Origin: Haematobia irritans
Lineage: Eukaryota > Arthropoda > Insecta > Diptera > Muscidae
Assembly: GCF_050003625.1 (NCBI RefSeq)
Contig: NC_134397.1
Coordinates: 152,292,691-152,356,690, forward strand
Reading direction: 5' to 3'
Length of the DNA stretch: 64,000 nucleotides
Position numbers and translations under genes: made by a program. Shown here one piece after another: positions 58,310 through 64,000 of the stretch. The first letter of the stretch is position 1. Each line of letters begins with the position of its first letter. The notes beneath the pieces were generated by a model. It saw nothing but the letters and a program-made list of their open reading frames with translations, was not told the DNA's origin and ran no database searches.

Positions 58310-58655
58310 AACATGTCCTATTTTTGAATGATTTTTTGCTTTGTAAGATGCAAAAAGGCAACAAATTTAAAGACAATTTAATTAATTTTAAAGAATTTTT
58401 CTAAATTATTAAATCAAGTTGTCCTTACCCCAAAAAATGTTTCTTTCATGTCATGATACCCATTTTTAAGTCAAATCTCTTAATTATAACGACAATATGA
58501 TTTCATTGAAAAGTTTATCGACTTTTGGACAAGGAAAAAAAAAGTTATATTAGAGAAATGTGTCTTTTATGCTAAACAAAATTTGCATTCGTATTTTAAG
58601 AACATGAAATCTTTGGCCTCACGACAATATTTTTTTCAGTGTATGTTTTTATAAT
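58310..58655 (+). repeat. Repeat R2, direct copy
   Basis: CAAGTTGTCC near 58412, TTTCTTTCATGTCATGATACCC, and GCATTCGTATTTTAAGAACATG match 1-292 and (inverted) 5760-6180. Left boundary near 58310. Confidence 0.65.
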
Positions 58656-58868
58656 TTTTAATACATTCTAACGCTTGTCTGAAACGTTTAACCTCAAAAA
58701 TGTTTCTAAAAATTCTCAATTTTTCTAGAATGGATTTAGCAACAATTTATTCCATTTTATTAATTCTTACTCTGTTTTTAACATATTTGAAACATAAAAA
58801 GTTAAAATTAACCATAACAAAACTTGAAAATCCTGCGCATCTTCCACAAGCCGTAAAAAACAAAATAC

Positions 58869-60418
58869 AACAAGTATATACGGCCGGGCCGAATCTTATG
58901 TACCCTCCACCATGGATTGCATAGAAACTTGTACTAAAGACTGTCATCCACAATCGAATTACTTGGGTTGCGGTAACACTTGTCGATGGCAAGGTATCTT
59001 AAAACTTCTTAACACCGTCTTCTAAATTGTTAGTTATGGGGTATATATTAAACAAAACAAGTATATACGGCCGTAACTTCAGCCAGGTCGAAGCTTATGT
59101 ACCCTCCACCATGGATTGCGTAGAAACTTCTACTGAAGACTGTCATCTACAATCGAATTACTTGGGTTGCGGTAACTTTTGCCGATGACAAGGTATCTTA
59201 AAACTTCCTAATACCGTAATATATACCCCGTAGTCCATACGTGGTATATATTAAACTTAAAATGGCCGATGAAATACGTATATAATTAAGTTTGACAAAA
59301 TTTTCTATAGAAATAAAATTTTGACAAAATAAAATTTTGACAACATTTTCTATAGAAGAAAAATTTGGACAAAATTTTCTATAGAAATACGATTTTAACA
59401 AAATTTTCTATAGAAATAACATTTTGACAAAATTTTCTATAGAAATGAAATTTTTACAAAATTTTCAAAAGATTTAAAATTTTGACAACATTCTCTATAG
59501 AATTAAAATTTTGACAACACTTTCTACAGAAATAAAATTTTGCCAAAATTTTATATAGAAATATAATTTGACAAAATTTTCTATAGGAATAAAATTTCGA
59601 AAAAACTTTCTATAGAAATAAAATTTTGACAACATTTTCTATAGAAATAAACTTTTGCTAGATTATTTTTGCTCGAGTGGCAAGTATTATTATGAACCGA
59701 TATGGACCAATTTTTGTGTGATTGGGATAGGCTATATATAACTATAGACCGATATGGACCAATTTGTGCATGGTTGTTAGAGACCATATACTAACACCAC
59801 GTACCAAATTTCAACCGGATCGGATGAATTTTGCTCCTCTAAGAGGCTCCGGAGTTCAAATCTGGGAATCAGTTTATATTTTTTGCGTGGTTGTTAGAGA
59901 CCAACACCATGTACCAAATTTCACCCTGATCGGATGAAATTTGCTTCTTTTAGAGCAATCGCAAGCCAAATTTGGGGTCCGTTTATATGGGGGCTATACG
60001 TAAAAGTGGACCGATATTGACCAAATTTTACATGGTTGTTAGAGATCATATACCAACACCATGTACCAAATTTCAACCGGATCGGAATAATTTTGCTCCT
60101 CCAAGAGGCTCCACAAGCCAAATCTGAGCGTCGGTTTATATGGGGCTATACGTAAAAGTGGTCTGATATGGCCCATTTGCAATACCATCCGACCTGCATC
60201 AAGTACAAATACTTGTGTCAAGTTTCAAGTCGATAGCTTGTTTCGTTCGGAAGTTAGCGTGATTTCAACAGACGTACGGACGGACATGCTTAGATCGACT
60301 CAGAATTTCATCACGACCCAGAATATATATACTTTATGGGGTCTTAGAGCAATATTTCGATGTGTTATAGACGGAATGACAAAGTTAATATACCCCTGTC
60401 CTATGGTGGAGGGTATAA
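58869..60418 (+). mobile_element. A-type element with doubled hairpin end
   Basis: Two terminal blocks in tandem (58869-59052 and 59056-59260), each starting AACAAGTATATACGGCC. They are followed by the TTCTATAGAAATAAAAT minisatellite (59290-59660), about four partly deleted monomers (59690-60180), the microsatellite block, and the hairpin CCTATGGTGGAGGGTAT at 60418. Confidence 0.8.
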
Positions 60419-60424
60419 AAATGC

Positions 60425-60782
60425 AAGTTATCAACATGGAATTAAAAGGAAACATTGGGTTAATTTTAGAAAATTTAGATTATTTTTACAGAATTTTAAC
60501 TAAACAGTATTACAAACGCTGACATCACACCGATATTACAAAAATAAAAAAATAATTTTCCATAAATTATGAAAAGTTCATAATTAATTCATTTCTCTTG
60601 TTAAAAAAATTACGATTTTTGAAGGAAAAAATTGGAGTTCAAAATTACAAGAATGTCTTCAGTGCCATACGAAGTTCATGGCGTGCATTTGTAGTAAAAT
60701 TTTTACATGTAAATATATAATGAACTATTTTGTGAGAAGTACAAATTTAGAATATCTATATTCTTCATTTGTGTCTATTTTG
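60425..60782 (+). repeat. Element Y, truncated copy
   Basis: Diverged homologue of 61640-61975: TTTAACTAAACAGTATTACA, GGAGTTCAAAATTACAAGAA, and ATACGAAGTTCATGG. Its ends are not recognisable. It fills exactly the gap between two A-type elements. Confidence 0.65.
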
Positions 60783-62145
60783 TATACCCTCGACCATAGG
60801 ATGGGGGGTAATTAACTTTGTAATTCCGTTTGTAAAACATCGAAATATTGCTCTAAGACCCCATAAAGTATATATATTCTGGGTCGTGATGAAATTCTGA
60901 GTCGATCTAAGCAGGCCATCCGCCCGGCTGTTAACATTACGCTAACTTCCGAACGAAACAAGCTATCGACTGGAAACTTGGCATAAGTAGTTGTTATTGA
61001 TGTAGATCGGATGGTATTGCAAACGGGCCGTATTGGACCATTTTTACGTATATCCCCCATAAACGGACCCCCAGATTTGGCTTGCGGAGCCTCTTAGAGA
61101 AGCAAATTTCATCCGATCCGTTTGAAATTTGATACGTGTATTAGTATGTATTAGTCAAAAATTTATTTCTATAGAAAATTTTGTCAGAATTTTATTTCTC
61201 TAGAAAATTTTGTCAAAATATTATTTCTGTAGAAAATTTATATAGCACCTTTTAGTTGGAGAGGACTATTGCGCAAAATCTTCCAAAACATCAAGAATTC
61301 TACCTATCTATCAAATAGTGAAAAACTTCCATTTTTGGTAGACTCGTTTTCATAATTGTATATAGCCACCATATAAAGCTCTATAAATTACCGCTTAAAA
61401 GTTCATATCGGTTCGCAATAATTTCTTCCCTATATATACCGGTCAAGAACGGAATATATACGTATGTAATCGACCTTTCTTTTGTCTAATATATATCCCG
61501 CATGGACTAACTTACAATTTAGAAGATGATGTTAAGAAGTTTTAGGTTGCCTTGCCATCGGCCGCGAACCAAGTCATTCCATTGTGGATGATCCTCTTTA
61601 CACTGAAAAAACAGTGAACCCACCAGGAAAGATAACTTTCGATTAATTTTAGAAAATTTGGAACTTTTTTAGAAAATTTTAACTAAACGGTATTACAAGC
61701 GCTGGCGTCACTCCGATATGGCAAAAATAAGTAAATATTTTTCGACAAATTCAAGAAAATTTATTAGACATAACTAAATTTTTCCAGTAGTTAAAGAAAA
61801 TTTTGTATTTTTAAGAGAAATCTTGGAGTTCAAAATTGCAAGAATGTCTTTAGTGACATACGAAGTTCACGATGGACACATTTTTGGTAAAATTTACAAA
61901 TTTAAAGAAATAATGAACTATTTTGTAAGAAATACGAAATTAGGAAATCTTTATGCTTTATTTGTGTATAACTTTTTCCCGCTTTTTAGTTCATTTAACT
62001 AACATACGCAAAAAATTATTTGACTAAAATAAACTTTTTCCAAACATAATGATTCTATGAACTAATATAAAGTTAATATGGCTTTAGTGAAATAGAGAGT
62101 TCACTTTTTTTGAGTGTAGTACATGTTTCTACGCAATCTTTTTTG
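60782..62145 (-). mobile_element. A-type element, decayed, interrupted by element Y
   Basis: Hairpin end ATACCCTCGACCATAGGATG, a shortened GTCC block, about one monomer, minisatellite remnants (61145-61245), and a terminal block from 61490. The block is cut at TA 61599-61600 by element Y and resumes with GTACATGTTTCTACGCAATC at 62119-62138. The hairpin is lost. Confidence 0.7.
61601..62116. mobile_element. Element Y: 516-bp TA-flanked transposon without coding capacity
   Basis: The ends CACTGAAAAAACAGTGAACC and (reverse complement) CACTCAAAAAAAGTGAACTC form imperfect inverted repeats, flanked by TA. The host A-type block is restored when it is removed. AT-rich interior, no frame. Confidence 0.8.
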
Positions 62146-62149
62146 GTAG

Positions 62150-62763
62150 ACTCGTTTTCATAAAAAAAATAAAGAACATCTTTGGGAGGACATTTTTAGA
62201 AGTGCTTTTAAAGTTGTGCTTTTAGAACAATTTCCAATTTTTTTTGCTGGGTAGTTATAATAACATTTATTATCCTGCACTGTAATTATAAAATTTTAGT
62301 CTTGTTGTAAATACAGATGAAATGAGAATGACATTTCTAATGATGTACTTACGAATGACATGTTTTCCAAGTAAACCAAAGTTTCTCTGGAACAAACCTA
62401 AAAAGTAAGAACAATTGTATATTTAATGTATTGGAAATTCACATTTTACAAAAAATTAGAATTTTTAGAGCATGCAAAGTAAAAGTATACTAAGTAATAA
62501 TGATAAAGTTATTGTCTTTTTTTTGTTTTTGCAATGTATGAAATACTAAAGATACTTATATACACAATCGCTAAAGGTTAAGACCTTCGATGCCATAGGT
62601 TTACCCTCCCACCCCCCTCCACTCCATTTTGCTTGCAATTTACCTATAAGTATAAATATGAATTAAATAAATAAATAAAGTCCCCTATTAACAAATCCAC
62701 ACATCTAGAGAAGGAATATGATCACCAGAAATGTTCCATGATTCCCGTGAAAAAGTAAAATTA
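62150..62763. other. Spacer with a MITE scrap
   Basis: AGAGAAGGAATATGATCACC at 62708-62727 is one end of the MITE at 38501-38750, without its partner. A short TAAA run (62664-62680) follows a C-rich patch and might be a LINE tail, but no LINE coding sequence precedes it. Confidence 0.4.
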
Positions 62764-63640
62764 ACAGGTTGGCTGATAAGTCCCCGGTCTGACATATAGA
62801 TGGCGTCGCTAGTATTAAATGCATATTATTTTTATATAGTACCAACCATCAAATGATTCGTGTCAAAATTTGACGTCTGTAAGTCAATTAGCTTGTGAGA
62901 CAGAGCGTCTTTTGTGAAGTAACTTTTGTTATTGTGAAAAAAATGGAAAAAAAAGGAATTTCGTGTTTTGATAAAATACTGTTTTCTGAAGGGAAAAAAT
63001 ACGGTGGAAGCAAAAACTTGGCATGATAATAAGTTTCCGGACTCTGCCCCAGGGAAATCAAAAATAATTTGGTATACAGAATTCAAGCGTGGTGAAATGA
63101 GCACGGAGGACGGTGAACGCAGTGGACGCCCGAAAGAGGTGGTTACCGAAGAAAACATCAAAAAATCCACATGCATGACCGTAAAATGGAGTTGATCGAG
63201 ATAGCAGAGGCCTTAAAGATATCAAACGAACGTGTTGGTCATATCATTCATCAATATTTGGATATGCGGAAGCCCTGTGCAAAATGGGTGCCGCGCGAGC
63301 TCACATTTGACCAAAAACAACAACGTGTTGACGATTCTGAGCGGTGTTTGCAGTTGTTAACTCGTAATACACCCGAGTTTTTCCGTCGATATGTGACAAT
63401 GGATAAAACATGGCTCCATCACTACACTCCTGTGTAGTGTGTGTAGTGGACAGCGACCGGTGAACCGTCTCCGAAGCGTGGAAAGGCAAAGTAATGGCCT
63501 CTGCTTTTTTGGGATGCGCATGGAATAATTTTTATCGATTATCTTGAGAAGGGAAAAACCATCAACAGTGACTATTATATGGCGTTATTGGAGCGTTTGA
63601 AGGTCAAAATCGCGGCAAAACGGCCCCATATGGAGAAGAA
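62764..63640 (+). mobile_element. Mariner, 3'-truncated by a C-type element
   Basis: Left end ACAGGTTGGCTGATAAGTCC after TA (62762-62763). It is the same family as the mariner at 51523-57294 and runs to AAACGGCCCCATATGGAGAA, where a C-type element starts. The right end is missing. Confidence 0.85.
62943..63640 (+). pseudogene. Mariner transposase with several frameshifts
   Basis: The reading frame is recoverable in pieces. LKGKNTVEAKTWHDNKFPDS and FKRGEMSTEDGERSGRPKEV (62968-63170) are followed by a shift into IAEALKISNERVGHIIHQYL and ELTFDQKQQRVD (63171-63400). MDKTWLHHYT (first catalytic Asp, usually followed by Glu) comes next. An early stop at 63437, then FWDAHG, DYLEKGKT and ALLERLKV in another frame. 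The second and third catalytic Asp are absent because of the truncation. Confidence 0.8.
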
Positions 63641-64000
63641 ACAAGTAAGGAAAGTCTAAAGTCGGGCGCGGCCGACTATATTGTACCCTGCACCACTCTG
63701 TAGATCTAAATTTTCGATACCATATCACATCCGTTAAATGTGTTGGGGGCTATATATAAAGGTTTGTCCCAAATACATACATTTAAATATCACTCGATTT
63801 GGACAGAATTTGATAGACTTCTACAATATCTATAGACTCAAAATTTAAGTTGGCTAATGCACTAGGGTGGAACACAATTTTAGTAAAGAAATATGGGAAA
63901 CATTTAAATATGAAGCAATTTTAAGGAAACTTCGCAAAAGTTTATTTATGATTTATCGCTCGATATATATGTATTAGAAGTTTAGGAAAATTAGAGTAAT
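63641..64000 (+). mobile_element. C-type element C5, running off the window
   Basis: AACAAGTAAGGAAAGTC, hairpin AGTCGGGCGCGGCCGACT, and the first ~340 bp of the unique block, matching 13659-14015 closely. Confidence 0.85.

Overview
The window looks like repeat-rich euchromatin/heterochromatin from a brachyceran fly, most likely a muscid (house fly / stable fly / horn fly type). The basis is the strong A+T bias, eukaryotic transposons of families common in Diptera (BEL/Pao, rosa-like and classical mariners, DD37E mariner, Jockey-like LINE, tRNA-derived SINEs), and dominance by DINE/mini-me-like interspersed elements with GTCC-type microsatellites. The species call is inference; no host gene with a recognisable full structure is present. 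The only candidate cellular gene piece is a RING-finger exon (11306-11497, minus).

Layout. Three related families of non-autonomous, Helentron/DINE-like elements (called A, C and D here) make up about half of the window. Each has a GC-rich hairpin end beginning AACAAGTA, a middle made of 153-bp tandem monomers, a GTCC/GACA microsatellite block, and a second hairpin end (ATACCC...GGGTAT). A-type: 331-1434, 2433-5531, 17646-20885, 21120-24314, 26983-28702, 29657-31881, 34492-35072, 36892-39240, 40880-51221, 58869-60418, 60782-62145. C-type: 13659-17645 (three copies), 20886-21092, 63641-64000. D-type: 7062-8481, 53080-54797. Nearly everything else inserted into them: two rosa-like DD41D mariners (423-1356, 30086-31019), MITEs (38501-38750, 38942-39229, 61601-62116), a SINE with perfect target duplications (7135-7461), and a nearly intact BEL/Pao retrotransposon (41343-50186).

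The BEL/Pao element is the main coding content. It has 416-bp LTRs differing at 3 positions, a CTCTA target duplication, a 1.6-kb leader with a ~142-bp tandem repeat, a gag-pol reading frame broken once by a frameshift near 46.56 kb, and an unusual third ORF (48654-49529) after pol. That ORF is not an envelope: it is a second, diverged copy of the zinc-knuckle plus aspartic-protease segment of the same element's own gag-pol. A polypyrimidine tract and AG just before its ATG suggest expression from a spliced subgenomic RNA.

51.2-57.3 kb is a nest of insertions. A mariner (51523-57294) is split by an unclassified TA-flanked element X (51884-56653). X is split by a second X (52326-55364), which in turn holds a complete D-type element; the outer X also holds a SINE. 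X is ~1.3 kb without insertions and carries two back-to-back tRNA-like modules. A LINE fragment (24641-26981) is split by a dead DD37E mariner (25522-26578).

Tracts where I recognise nothing: 1435-2432, 5532-5759, 6451-7061, 8482-9900, 11881-13128, 13351-13658, 24315-24640, 28703-29656, 32166-34445, 35073-35560, 39791-40879, 57435-58309, 62150-62763. Long open frames in the 153-bp arrays (for example 21473-22312 and 27485-28501) are a by-product of a repeat length divisible by three, not genes.
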